A DNA stretch of 64,000 bases from Amphiduros pacificus (Eukaryota; Annelida; Polychaeta; Phyllodocida; Hesionidae). The position numbers and the translations under genes were made by a program. The number at the start of each line of letters is the position of its first letter. The first letter of the stretch is position 1. Location of the stretch: positions 9,318,001 through 9,382,000 of the forward strand of contig OX439005.1 in NCBI GenBank assembly GCA_949316495.1, written 5' to 3'. Positions 23,702-33,824 of this stretch are shown here, in pieces. The notes beneath the pieces are model-generated. The model was not told the origin of the DNA, ran no database searches, and saw only the letters and a program-made list of their open reading frames with translations.

Positions 23702-25120
23702 AGCTAATCTGTTTCCTATAAATGCTGAATAAAAGAACAAAGAGATGAAGTGAAGCACTCACTTCATGGGTTGTATTTTATTCAAACTTGATCTTGGAGA
23801 AATAGCCACGACCACAGAGGTCACAAAAACATGCTTTTCTATGGTTTCACTAAAGTAATATATGATATATTCTTTACTGATTACAATTATTATCATTTTG
23901 TACAAATCTTATCGATAAAATTTTTCATCTTACTTTTTGGGAGCGCTGAAAAAAGTATTGGAAAATGAAATTTTAAAAAATCGCAATTATTGCCAAATGT
24001 TCAAGTAAGAATATTAGTGCAAACTTTTCAGTGAAATATGATCATAACTGGATGAATACATTTAACTTCCCATGAACACATTGTTGTCAGTGAGAAACTG
24101 AAAGTCTAGACGAGTTTCTGCTTCCTTCCAAATAGGAACAGAAATTATTCAGTTCTGGGAGATCAAACCATTTGCTTCCAGTGGGGACCAGAAAAGACTT
24201 TGAAGCTTTCCAGGGAAGCTTAATGGGATGACACCTATAGTAAAGTTTGACCAGGGTGATAGGCTGATTGAGATCAAATGAAAAGGATGAATTCTTTACA
24301 CCAAAATCAAAATATGGGTGGTCCAATTTTTTTCCTTGAAGAGAAATCAAGAAATCCTTAAAGAGAAATCCTTAAAGAGAAATCAAGCACATTCGGCCAT
24401 CTTGATTACTGTTATGAGTGAACTCATTGAGCATATCAACATGTTAGCTCCCTATGAAACTAACATCCTACCAGACTACTTTCCAATCGACTTCTCCAGA
24501 AAAATATGAACCACTCTAGTCACTGACCTTCTTTGGTTTTTTTTTTACAATTTTCTGTTTTATGAGTTCAAGTCAAATATAAGTCCAGACACAAATATGT
24601 GTCTGGACATTATATGACACACCTTATATTCAATATAATAATCACATACTATTATCACCTTATACACCAACCTCCAGAAAATCAACTAGAAGACGGTGTC
24701 TTAGATTTAAATGAGACGAGATATCTACTTCTTTCTTTTGTCCATTTGCATTATTTTTTATATCATCTTAGACAAACATATTTTTGGTAAATATAGATTT
24801 AACTTAGGCTGCTGTGTGAAATTACTGAATATTTTCCTTAATAAAATAACTTTCAAGTGAGATCAGCCAACAATGCATATGCTCACATGTGCAAAAATCA
24901 CCTCTTGGAAATGGTATCAATGCCTCCAAAATAGGTCTCTAGTTTCAGTTGTTTAAACACCATTAGCAATACAGAATAATAATTTCTATATTTACATCCA
25001 CTAATCTGAGTACTAATCTCAGCAAGCAAGTGTTCTCAGCAGGACCACAACTCATATTTTTAATCTCTAGCTGGTATACTCTGACCTGAGATTTCCCTCT
25101 TTTTGTTAGGTAATGATATC

Positions 25121-25264
25121 TGTGAGATACCGGCTTCCGCCAAATATATCATCACGTGACCTGAGTAGCCAATAAACGACCGAGCCCAGGTTCGGGTCCG
25201 CCATCATGGATGTATTGCAGTCATTCTGGTGTTATCTTATTATTACACAGTAGCAGACATTACA
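25121..25264 (+). repeat. 5' LTR
   Basis: Begins TGTGAGATACC and ends AGACATTACA. Contains CACGTGACC and CCAATAAACGACC. Nearly identical to the 3' copy. Confidence 0.96.
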
Positions 25265-25282
25265 TGGTGTCAGACGTAGTGG
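25265..25282 (+). other. primer-binding site of the retrotransposon
   Basis: TGGTGTCAGACGTAGTGG directly follows the 5' LTR. TGG pairs with the CCA end of a tRNA. The start TGGTGTCAG resembles the complement of a leucine tRNA 3' end, by memory. Confidence 0.7.
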
Positions 25283-26156
25283 ATATCTATGGCAGTAACT
25301 GTATGAACATCCCAGGCACACACAGGACTTATTTTGGAAAGCTGGCAACCTGATAATATGAAGAAATTGAGTGTTTGTTCCGATGTGTCTACACAACTGC
25401 CAGCAACCCACAACTCAGCAGAACGGATGAAAAGCTTACATGGATCTTACATGGAATCTTACATGGAATCCACCGTCGACTGCTTCACTAGTTGACAGCT
25501 TGCTGCATTCATCGCTCACAGTGTGCAGATTGCAAGGTATTGTGCCACAAACATTGATGACCAGAAGCATAAAGACAATTTTGCCTAATAAACTCTCACT
25601 GCCAGCCAGTGTGCAGTTGCTGTGTGCAAAATAGAGCAGAAAATCGGCACACAACCTCCAATACACACTGTTACATGTTGTTTTATGGAACTGACATTTC
25701 AGCCAGTGTTGTTTTACCCCAGATATGTACAACCCATGTATAAACAATTGCTGCAAGTCAGTGAATTCATATGCAGAGTTGGAGCAAGAATTGTGTATCC
25801 TGAAGCAAAACAGGGATAAAACAGACTGATAATTATAAATCCTGAAGCAAAACAGTGAAAAAACAGACTATCTACAGACACAATCTGTCTGTCAGGAAGC
25901 AAGCAGAAATATAAAGACTCTAATCTGGTTTGATACAGGCACAAGTTGCTTGTGATCCACCAGGTTCTCAGAAGACCAGTCCACAACAGAGATTTTCACA
26001 CAGTGGTTTGAATCCAAAGACAATTTATTTGTATAGTTTAAACTAGAGACAGTAGTAATATTTGCTATTGAAATTGCAATTTTGAATGTACTTTGCTTGT
26101 ACATTGTAAATGTGTATTTGATCTTGTATTATATCTTGAGTATTTGAAAATTTGTT

Positions 26157-26250
26157 TACTGTATGGTGAAATCTGGTGAAAATTTGTTTACTGTATGGTG
26201 AAATCTGGTGAATATTTGTTTACTGTATGGTGAATATTGTGTTACACTGT
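26157..26250. repeat. short tandem repeat in the retrotransposon leader
   Basis: GTTTACTGTATGGTGAA(A/T) occurs three times with AATCTGGTGAA spacers, in the untranslated leader of the element. Confidence 0.8.
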
Positions 26251-26290
26251 ATGGTAAGATGGTAATGGTTATTTTGAATAGTGTATCACA

Positions 26291-29200
26291 TTGTATGGTG
26301 ATTATTGTATTGTATATTGTCTATATCATAGCCTGAATTTTCATCTAGCACAGATGTTGAATTTCATTGTATATTTGTGTGTATTAGCAACAGGCTATAG
26401 TATCCTAAATGAAAGTGAATTTGTTGGTGTCTCTTGTATCAACACTGTAGGCCACTGCAAGCCTAGCGGTTCTTCTGTACAATATTCTACTGAAATCAAT
26501 GTATCTCATTTTGTTGCCCACAGCCAGTCTGATGGTTCAATAATGGGTGAGAGTACTAGTCTGAAGCAAGTTGGCCCTCTGAGCTTAGAAGGGAATGTCT
26601 TGGCCAACTGGGAGCAATGGCGCATAGATTGGGAAATATACAGGTGTGCCATTGGCTTAGATGAGAAATCTCAGAAAAGAAATGTCAACAGTATGCTACA
26701 CTGTATGGGTAAAGAGTGTCGTCTGATCTTCCAGAGCTTTGATTTTTCAAATTCGGTAGAAGACCCAGATGATAGGAAAAAGGCAGAGGAATATGACACT
26801 GTCATTGAGAAGTTTGAGGCCCATTTCAAGAAAAAGAAAAGATTAAGGCATGTCAGAAAAGAATTTAACAGTATGACACAAGAAGCAAGAGAGAGTGTTC
26901 TCACATTTGTTAATAGGCTGAAACTGAAAGTCAAAGAATGTGACTATGGTGATCTGTCAGATGACATGGTATTGGGTAGATTATGTGATGGAGTGAAGAG
27001 TGTCAAATTAGAAGAGAAACTGTATGATGCTGATTATGCAGAGGATGAGTTGACTCTTGAGGAAGCAATAGAGATTTGTAGAAAGACAGAGATGACTGAG
27101 GAACACTTGAAGTCTAAAGAGGAAGAGTCAAAAGTGTATTATTTTTCACAGAAATACACTAGAGGTAGAAACACTTTAGATAGTGGTAGAAGTCGAGGCA
27201 GAAGCAGAAGTTATGCAGGCAGGTCTGTGTCAAACAGAGCCTTACATAGAGCTGTGCCCCAGTCCAGGTCCAATTTTCCAGCATGTAGGTATTGTGCAAA
27301 ACAACACCAGCCAGGTGCTCAATATTGTCCAGCAAATGGTACCAAATGTAATTTGTGTCAGAAATTCAATCATTGGGCTATATGCTGTCAGAGTTCAGGT
27401 TACCAGCAGAGTAGAGGTTTTACACGCAGCAGAGGTTCTAACCACGGAAGAGGTTCATATCGCGCCAGAGGTAGAGGACCGCCAAGAGGTCAATACCGTG
27501 TACATAGTGCTGTTGTGAATGAGAATGAAGCTGTTTCTCAGCAAGAGTATGCAAATGCAGATTCCTCAGATGACATGTTTGTATGGTCAATCACAAGAGA
27601 CAATGGTGTTAGTAATTCTGAATGGAATGTGAATATGAATGTTTGTGAACAAAATGTGTTGCTCAAAATTGATACCCAAGCACAGTGTAATGTGATCAGC
27701 CTTGACACATTACAAAAGATACCTGACGCATCTGTCCGTCCGTCGTCTGTCCAGATCAGAGCATTAGGAGGCAGTTTAGTCAGACCAGTAGGTGTAGTTA
27801 ATTTGCCATGCAAATACGGTAATTTGGAGCATGTCTTAGAATTTCAAGTGATAGATGGCAGAGTGCCAGATCTGATAGGAGACACTGATAGTGTAAACAT
27901 GGGACTGATCAGAAGAGTCCATGCTATCTCTGAGGAGGACATTCAATTGAACAGGCAAAATACGGAGTATATTGAGCAGAAAGGTAGTCAGAATGAGCCA
28001 CAGGTACATAGTTTCGGTAAAAGGTCACAGGAAGTATCCAAGGTCAAGGCAAGGAGTGAGCATTTAAATGTATCTCAACCCCAGGGTTCAGGCAATAGCA
28101 CAAAAAGTCAGGCAAGTAGTGCAAAATTGAAGACACCCCACAAGTCTACACAGGCTATATTGGACAAATACTCAGATGTATTCCAAGGTATAGGTACTGC
28201 TCCTGGAGAGTATCACATAGAAATAGACCCCACAGTAGAGCCAGTAGTGCAGCCACCTAGACAAGTACCAGTCGCTATTAGAGATCACGTGAAGTCTGAG
28301 CTAGATAGACTTGAAACACTAGGAATTATAGAAAAGGTCACAGAACCAACTGAGTGGGTAAGCAGTCTCATGGTAGTCACAAAGAAAACAGACACCCCAG
28401 GCAAGTTGAAAGTTAGGATTTGCATGGATCCAAAGCCTCTCAATAAAGCTATTAAGAGGTCTCATTTTCCTATGACGACAATTGAAGAGGTTGTCACCCG
28501 CACCTCAGGTAGCCAGGTGTTTGGGACATTGGATTGCAACCAAGGGTTCTTCCAAATAAACCTCACCAAGGAGTCTAGCAGACTCACATGTTTCAATACC
28601 CCTTGGGGACGGTATTGTTATTTAAAAATGCCGATGGGTTTGAAATCAAGTCCTGAAATCTATCAGCGCATGATGCGTGACAATTTCGGAGACATTGATG
28701 ATGTTGAGGTCATCATGGATGATTTGCTGCTGCATGCACTGGATTTGAACCATTTTAATGAGCTACTTGAGCGAGTCCTGCTTAGGTGCAGAGAGAGGAA
28801 CATTTCTCTAAATTGGTCAAAGGTCAAGGTCGCCTTTCCCAAAGTAGACTGGATAGGCCATGTTTTGTCCAGTCAAGGCCTAGAAATTTCACAGGAGAAA
28901 GTTCGTGCTATAGTTGACATGCCCACACCAACTAGTACAGAGGAGGTACACAGACTCCTAGCTCTCATGACTTATCTCCATAAATTTGTGCCAAATTTGA
29001 GCCAGATAACTGCCCCACTGAGGGAGTTACTTCAAAAAGACACAGAATTTCACTGGGATCTACCACAGATCCGTAGCTTTGAGGCATGCAAGAAAAGCCT
29101 AACTGAGGCTCCTGTCCTAAGGTACTATAGCACTACAGAACCTGTAGTTTTGTCATGTGATGCATCTTCTAAAGGTCTTGGAGCTGTGTTGCTCCAAGGT

Positions 29201-30964
29201 GGCAAACCTGTTGCCTACGCGTCTAAAGCCCTCACAGAAACAGAACAGAGGTACGCACAAATAGAAAAAGAGGCCTTAGCCATTGTATTCGGCTGTACCC
29301 GCTTCCATATGATGACCTATGGTCGTGACGAGGTTTTGGTAGAAACTGACCATAAGCCTCTTGAAAGTATCTGGAAAAAAGATCTTTTAAAGGCCCCCAT
29401 GCGCCTTCAAAAGATGATGCTCAAATTGCAGCCTTATAACATCAATGTTATATACAAAAAAGGTAAAGATATCCCTGTCCCTGATGCCCTTTCCAGACTT
29501 TATTTGAGAGAAACTGGTGAGAAACTTGTGGATGATGAGGTCATGGTATCAGTAGTCCATACCAGTTTTTCCCCGGATAGACAGAAAGAATTGGCAGTAG
29601 CCACGAGTCAAGATCCAGCTTTGCAGAAACTGAGTCAAATCCTTAAGGCCCCAGATGGGTGGCCTGATCATAGACATTTGCTTCGAGATGAGGTTAAACC
29701 TTATTGGGATTTTAGAGATGAGCTCAGTGTTCAGGAAGGTATCCTGTTCCGAGGGGAAAGAGCTATCATTCCTACTTCCATGAGAAGTCACATGCTCAAA
29801 CTGATACATGAAGCGCACTTAGGCATGGTAAAGTGCAAAAAGAGAGCTAGAGATGTGCTGTTTTGGCCTAACATGAACAAACAGATTGAGGAAATTGTAT
29901 CCAAGTGTGATATATGCCAAACTAGGAGAAAATTGCAACAGAAAGAGCCTTTGATACCTCATGATGTACCCAATAGGCCATGGAGTAAGGTAGCAGTAGA
30001 CGTCTTTGAGTTAGACTCAGAGTTGTATCAGATAATAGTGGATTACTATTCAAATTTCTTTGAGGTAGGCAAATTAGGAGCTGCAAAGTCAGCTAACTGC
30101 ATAGCAATGTTGAAGGATTGCTTAGCCAGGCATGGAATTGTGGATGAGATGATCACAGATGGTGCTAAGTACTATGCTAGTTTTGAGTTTGAGGATTTTG
30201 CTAAAACATGGGGATTCAAGCACACATTCACAGACCCATATCATAGCCAATCTAATGGTCTGGTAGAGAATGCTGTAGGCATATGCAAGAATCTGTTCAA
30301 GAAGGCCAATGCTAGTGGAAATGACCCACAGCTTGCTTTGCTTGATAATCGCAATGTGCCCAGAGATGATTTAATAGGTTCACCAGCCCAGAGACTTTTT
30401 GGTAGGAGAACCAAAACTTTGCTGCCGACATCAGAGAATCTGTTGAGGCCTAGAGTGGTAGAACCAGAGACAGTGAAATCTCAGCTAGAAAAGTATAGAC
30501 AAGTGCAAAAGGTATATTTTGACAGACAGGCAAAACCTTTGAAGCCTTTGAATGTAGATGACCAGGTCAGAATTCAGACAAAGACTGGTTGGCAACCAGC
30601 CAAGGTTATCTCAGTAGGTCCTGAGCCTAGGTCTTATCAGGTAGTCACACCTCAGAATAGGACATACAGGAGGAACAGAAAGTTTCTGTTGAAAGGCAGA
30701 GAATCGCAGGTAGAACCAAGACCAGTGGAGATTCAACAGGTGGTTCCAAGACCAGTTGTGAGTCAGCCAAATGTGCAGAGATCTACTAAACCTGTAGTAC
30801 AGACACCCAGACAGCCAGTCCCTGTAGTACATAGACCCAGTAGGTCAGCCCCACCACAACCAATCAAGCATGTTGCACCAAAACCAACACAGAGTGTTGT
30901 AAACACCAGGAGTGGAAGGAATGTCCGCCCTCCTTCCTGGTTGAAAGGTTTTGTCAGGAAATAA
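26291..30964 (+). CDS. gag-pol polyprotein of the Ty3/gypsy element
   Basis: A single 1557-codon frame. Likely translation begins at an internal Met near residue 85 (MGESTSLKQ), where a gag-like domain starts. A cysteine-rich nucleocapsid stretch lies near residues 332-366, flanked by RG-rich segments. An aspartic protease region follows (about 465-530), then reverse transcriptase (about 640-880; VRICMDPKPLN and IMDDLLLHA), RNase H (about 950-1080; CDASSKGLGAVLL and ETDHKPL), integrase zinc-binding and catalytic domains (about 1170-1390) and a basic, proline-rich tail. It encodes enzymes for copying and inserting the element. It is not a host gene. Confidence 0.95.
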   Translation: MYGDYCIVYCLYHSLNFHLAQMLNFIVYLCVLATGYSILNESEFVGVSCINTVGHCKPSGSSVQYSTEINVSHFVAHSQSDGSIMGESTSLKQVGPLSLEGNVLANWEQWRIDWEIYRCAIGLDEKSQKRNVNSMLHCMGKECRLIFQSFDFSNSVEDPDDRKKAEEYDTVIEKFEAHFKKKKRLRHVRKEFNSMTQEARESVLTFVNRLKLKVKECDYGDLSDDMVLGRLCDGVKSVKLEEKLYDADYAEDELTLEEAIEICRKTEMTEEHLKSKEEESKVYYFSQKYTRGRNTLDSGRSRGRSRSYAGRSVSNRALHRAVPQSRSNFPACRYCAKQHQPGAQYCPANGTKCNLCQKFNHWAICCQSSGYQQSRGFTRSRGSNHGRGSYRARGRGPPRGQYRVHSAVVNENEAVSQQEYANADSSDDMFVWSITRDNGVSNSEWNVNMNVCEQNVLLKIDTQAQCNVISLDTLQKIPDASVRPSSVQIRALGGSLVRPVGVVNLPCKYGNLEHVLEFQVIDGRVPDLIGDTDSVNMGLIRRVHAISEEDIQLNRQNTEYIEQKGSQNEPQVHSFGKRSQEVSKVKARSEHLNVSQPQGSGNSTKSQASSAKLKTPHKSTQAILDKYSDVFQGIGTAPGEYHIEIDPTVEPVVQPPRQVPVAIRDHVKSELDRLETLGIIEKVTEPTEWVSSLMVVTKKTDTPGKLKVRICMDPKPLNKAIKRSHFPMTTIEEVVTRTSGSQVFGTLDCNQGFFQINLTKESSRLTCFNTPWGRYCYLKMPMGLKSSPEIYQRMMRDNFGDIDDVEVIMDDLLLHALDLNHFNELLERVLLRCRERNISLNWSKVKVAFPKVDWIGHVLSSQGLEISQEKVRAIVDMPTPTSTEEVHRLLALMTYLHKFVPNLSQITAPLRELLQKDTEFHWDLPQIRSFEACKKSLTEAPVLRYYSTTEPVVLSCDASSKGLGAVLLQGGKPVAYASKALTETEQRYAQIEKEALAIVFGCTRFHMMTYGRDEVLVETDHKPLESIWKKDLLKAPMRLQKMMLKLQPYNINVIYKKGKDIPVPDALSRLYLRETGEKLVDDEVMVSVVHTSFSPDRQKELAVATSQDPALQKLSQILKAPDGWPDHRHLLRDEVKPYWDFRDELSVQEGILFRGERAIIPTSMRSHMLKLIHEAHLGMVKCKKRARDVLFWPNMNKQIEEIVSKCDICQTRRKLQQKEPLIPHDVPNRPWSKVAVDVFELDSELYQIIVDYYSNFFEVGKLGAAKSANCIAMLKDCLARHGIVDEMITDGAKYYASFEFEDFAKTWGFKHTFTDPYHSQSNGLVENAVGICKNLFKKANASGNDPQLALLDNRNVPRDDLIGSPAQRLFGRRTKTLLPTSENLLRPRVVEPETVKSQLEKYRQVQKVYFDRQAKPLKPLNVDDQVRIQTKTGWQPAKVISVGPEPRSYQVVTPQNRTYRRNRKFLLKGRESQVEPRPVEIQQVVPRPVVSQPNVQRSTKPVVQTPRQPVPVVHRPSRSAPPQPIKHVAPKPTQSVVNTRSGRNVRPPSWLKGFVRK

Positions 30965-31860
30965 TTTCCTATATTTCATTGTATCTAGTTGCTGAAATAT
31001 CAAAGTATTCCAATATGGCTCAGGAATATTTTGTATGCTGATCTATGTTTATTTTTTTCACAAATGGTTTGAGACCTGTAAGTGTGAAATTTGTTAAAAT
31101 GTTGCATTTATAAGCTATGATGTATATTGTTTGTGTAATTCCATTTTGGGGAACTCAGAATTTTGAAATGTAGCTTATATTTCTGATGATTAAAGCATAA
31201 ATGTTCACGAAGAGTAATTTCATACATTTATGATGCTTGTTCAGTATGTAGGAGTTGGAAAATGAAAAGATATAATTTTTGTACTAGCCTATCTTTAGAA
31301 TGATACTGCCAAAGGAAGATAGGTTCATTTTCAATTTTCACAATTATAAATTCATAATAATGAAGCATGTAATTTTATATTTTCATATATAGAGCATTTA
31401 TATACAGAGTATGTATTAAAGGTATTGAAAGTCCAGCTTTGAGTCTGATCACCTCATTGCTTGTCTATTAATATTTAATTCATTTCTCATAATGGTAATT
31501 TTGTCATTTTAATTTCTGAAATTTAAATTTGTGTAGCTAAAGTTTCTAGCATTTAAAGTATGGTAAAAGGGTCAGTGACAAATCTTGAATGTTTGTAAAA
31601 GATTTCTTGTAGTTTAATTCAGATCATCTAAACTTAGTGGATGAGCTCTACACAGGTTTAATTGAAACTGACAAAACACTTGTAATCTTAATAATAGTAA
31701 TATTTTATTTCCATAAATATTCCATATTTCTTGCTGTATTTCATACATTATTGATTAGTCAGTAATTGTAAAGGTATTCATCATAATACATATTTCTTTG
31801 TATACAAAAGTTTCACATATTATAATGTACAATATAAATTCATTTAATTCCCACTTGTAA

Positions 31861-31894
<34 letters not shown>

Positions 31895-31895
31895 A

Positions 31896-31911
31896 AATGT
31901 AAAAAGGGAGA
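31896..31911 (+). other. polypurine tract of the retrotransposon
   Basis: AAAAAGGGAGA lies directly before the 3' LTR, after a long A-run (31865-31890). It would prime plus-strand synthesis in this family. Confidence 0.75.
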
Positions 31912-32055
31912 TGTGAGATACCGGCTCCCGCCAAATATATCATCACGTGACCTGAGTAGCCAATAAACGACCGAGCCCAGGTTCGGGTCCGCCATCATGG
32001 ATGTATTGCAGTCATTCTGGTGTTATCTTATTATTACACAGTAGCAGACATTACA
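31912..32055 (+). repeat. 3' LTR
   Basis: Matches the 5' LTR over the full 144 bp with about one difference. Followed by the target duplication ATATC. Confidence 0.96.
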
Positions 32056-32060
32056 ATATC

Positions 32061-33742
32061 CTTAAACATTCAGACAATAAAACATATAAGGAGTGCACCT
32101 GGGGGGAAAAAGGTGATCCAACAGTCACAGAAGTTATGGAAATACGATTTAGTTAGGACTTAGAGTATATTACTCAAGGTTAGGACAGAAAGAATTGAGA
32201 ATGGCCTTACACGGGGAAAATAATCAGCAATTTATTTTCTTCCACCCCGAACAGATTGGAACATATATATATATTGGAAAAATATGGAATAGTTTAGACT
32301 AGAATAGATTTTTAAATTAGTATAAATTATAGTAAGTGAGAATGAATTAGAATGAAATATATTAGATTAGAATGGATTAGAATATGACAGAATTGATTAG
32401 ATATACAAGAATAGTGATTTGTGTGAACTTATTCACTGCAAGTGTAGGCCTGAAAAAATTGGCATAGAATCGTTTTAGAATAGAATGGACGAGTTTTCAT
32501 TGATATCTTTGCAAAGTAAATACTTATTGCATTAATTTAAAAGGTTCTGAAATCATGGGAACAAAATGGAGATCTCCGAAAATAGATGAGAAAAATCTTT
32601 AAATAACGAATTTTCATTAAATTAAAGCTGACGATTTCAACATTTAATATTGGACTTAAAACTTTGAGTGAGTTGTCCAAGAGGCCAACCCTGAGTGCGT
32701 CTGCAACAAGAAAGTCTCATGCCTGAAAGTGATAAAAACCCCAAGAAAACAAATCAAGGAGGAAGTCATTTGGATGCAGGGATTATTTTATTTTAGTTCT
32801 TTTTTTTTAGTTCTTTTATTTTTTTATTTATTATCTCCCATCGATCGAGGTGAAGATATAAAATGCAGACTTTAAGTCCCAGAACAAAGAATAATGTGAA
32901 CTACGGGGATTTCAGTTGATCATTATTGTGGGGATTTCCCATTCTTCATACTAGCAATGTAGTGGCGCCGCCTTGTGTTAGATTATATCTAGCACACCTG
33001 GCCAATTTCACCTGCCAATCACGAAGGCTGAGCGTTGATTGGTTGGTGGGGTCCATGGGTTCAGGTCGGGCCTGGCGGTTCTTGCGTCAAACCAGCGGCT
33101 GTGTTTTGAACGGGAAGCGGTGAATGAACAGTTAATGTTGGAACTTTAATCAGATTGGAAGCGATATTACCATTTATAATTTGGATTTTCCGAATGTGGG
33201 GACATGCTAGGATACAGGAGGTGGATCCTGGTTAGTTGACTTGGTGACGGTGAACTCAGAGAGCGAGGAACACAGTTTCACAGAGAGCAAGACAGACACA
33301 TGGCTGCAGCTGACACTTCATACGCTGCAAGGCAACTGTTATCTCACTGATAACACAGTGGCCCTCAGCACACAAGTGTTGCCAGTCTGATTGGGGACAC
33401 TTACTTACAGTTCAATGCTTTCTGAGACAGGAAAATGTTTACAAAATCTGTTGATCAACAGTCACACTGGAGTTGAGCGCAGGCAGTCACCACTCTGGGG
33501 TGATATCAGATTTTCCCATCTTTTTTTGTGTCACAACAATTGTGGATTTTACCCTTGTCATCAGCTGATGTTATTACTCGGTCCATGAACTGAGATCTGT
33601 CGGGTTTTGTCTTGTAACCTGAGTGGAAAGTAGAGTTGGAAGACATTAAAAAGACGATTTGTAAAGCAGCCTGGATCAATGAGAAGGACTTTTGCTTCAC
33701 CCTCCAGTGGGTTGTTGTTGTGTTGTTTCTGTGGGATGTTAG
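32061..33742. other. upstream region of CCDC88
   Basis: The first 0.9 kb is AT-rich. From about 32930 the DNA is richer in GC (for example GGCGCCGCC and GGTCGGGCCTGGCGG) and probably holds the CCDC88 promoter and leader, though no start site can be fixed. A possible acceptor (GGGATGTTAG at 33733-33742) precedes the exon with the start codon. Confidence 0.45.
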
Positions 33743-33779
33743 CAGAGTGGTGAGACCCAGACAAGAAGCTAACACAACC

Positions 33780-33824
33780 ATGGCTGCCATTGTCAACTTC
33801 ATGGAGAGCCCTCTTGTCACCTGG
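33780..33824 (+). CDS. CCDC88: CCDC88 coding exon 1
   Basis: ATG at 33780 gives MAAIVNFMESPLVTW, then donor GTAGGC in phase 0. Human DAPLE starts with a similar run ending LFLQSPLVTW. An in-frame ATG lies further upstream (33636), but the family pattern favours 33780. Confidence 0.88.

Larger units (their letters stand above)
20060..25115. other. RPS27A to retrotransposon intergenic region
   Basis: About 5 kb of AT-rich DNA with no gene I can support. Open frames such as 21123-21533 have no recognisable domain and no splice or codon signal. Minor features are a 2-3 copy repeat of TTTTCCCTAAGAC (20263-20345), the 14-bp minisatellite at 23336-23701 and a three-copy AAGAGAAATCCTTA repeat near 24338-24384. 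Confidence 0.7.
25121..32055 (+). mobile_element. Ty3/gypsy LTR retrotransposon, looks whole and young
   Basis: A 6.9-kb element with 144-bp LTRs (25121-25264; 31912-32055) bounded by TG...CA and flanked by a 5-bp target duplication ATATC (25116-25120; 32056-32060). One long gag-pol frame lies between a primer-binding site and a purine tract. Domain order protease, RT, RNase H, integrase is that of Ty3/gypsy (Metaviridae). The short LTRs and single frame recall the Mag-like group. The LTRs differ at about one position, so the insertion is geologically recent. It sits between RPS27A and CCDC88 and interrupts neither. Confidence 0.95.
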
